A stretch of 64,000 nt of DNA, taken from positions 2,232,001 to 2,296,000 of the forward strand of contig JASSKH010000021.1 in NCBI GenBank assembly GCA_031763025.1, written 5' to 3'. Position 1 is the stretch's first letter, and each line of letters begins with the position of its first letter. Below the pieces are notes generated by a model. The model ran no database searches. It had not been told where the DNA came from and worked only from the letters and a program-made list of their open reading frames with translations. Shown piece by piece: positions 63,863-64,000 of this stretch. The translations under genes were made by a program, and so were the position numbers. Origin of the DNA: Macrocystis pyrifera (Eukaryota > Sar > Phaeophyceae > Laminariales > Laminariaceae).

Positions 63863-64000
63863 AAGAAGTAGTGTGAGGGCACTACATCAGTACGGGCAGG
63901 ATGGTATGATGCTGCACACGGGCGGACAGACGACGATCTACAAGTAGAGGAGCTACGGTAGGTCATGTTCTGAAGTTGTAAAATTAAAGACAGAGGCTGT

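Overview
The window looks like nuclear DNA of a repeat-rich eukaryote. It has one intron-rich gene, no operons and no intact prokaryote-like ORFs. It is full of MITE-like elements, retrotransposon fragments, minisatellites and very long C/G homopolymers. The long introns, GC3-rich exons and Ala/Glu/Arg-rich coiled coils would suit a photosynthetic stramenopile such as a brown alga. That assignment is inference with modest confidence, because nothing here is a taxonomic marker.

The only gene I can build convincingly is on the + strand. It runs from an ATG at 29372 to at least 62078 and is open at the 3' side. Twelve exons sum to 1575 nt (525 codons) in 32.7 kb, so about 95 percent of the locus is intron. 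Every splice phase matches. Exons 1-3 join into one FHA phosphothreonine-binding domain across a 10-kb and a 2.1-kb intron. Exon 4 gives a short linker with poly-Ala, and exons 5-12 give a long acidic/basic coiled coil. FHA plus coiled coil is the architecture of RNF8-like ubiquitin ligases and of SLMAP-like scaffolds. The C-terminus that would decide lies outside or undetected.

Layout. 1-29.3 kb: intergenic, made of palindromic elements, a TA-flanked MITE family (element A), GGGTC minisatellites, a SINE-like family (element E) and two tandem units of a 1.2-kb repeat (family F). 29.4-39.6 kb: exon 1 and a giant intron 1 with CTATCGATAG arrays and an inverted pair of family F units. 39.6-46.8 kb: FHA exons 2-3, then intron 3 with a 3.5-kb antisense LINE relic carrying three MITE insertions. 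46.8-62.1 kb: coiled-coil exons between SINE/LINE copies and minisatellites. 62.1-64 kb: GGTGTT-rich repeat and unassigned sequence.

Four points deserve attention. (1) The LINE and the SINE-like family end in the same GAGTAC plus C-run, so many poly-C/poly-G tracts look like retrotransposition tails. (2) Short near-palindromes TACCWGGTA and TACWGCWGTA are strongly over-represented, and some lie as TA-duplicating micro-insertions inside known repeats, like excision footprints. (3) Two exons of the FHA gene each have a decayed partial copy just upstream. (4) Inverted 1.2-kb repeats flank exon 1.
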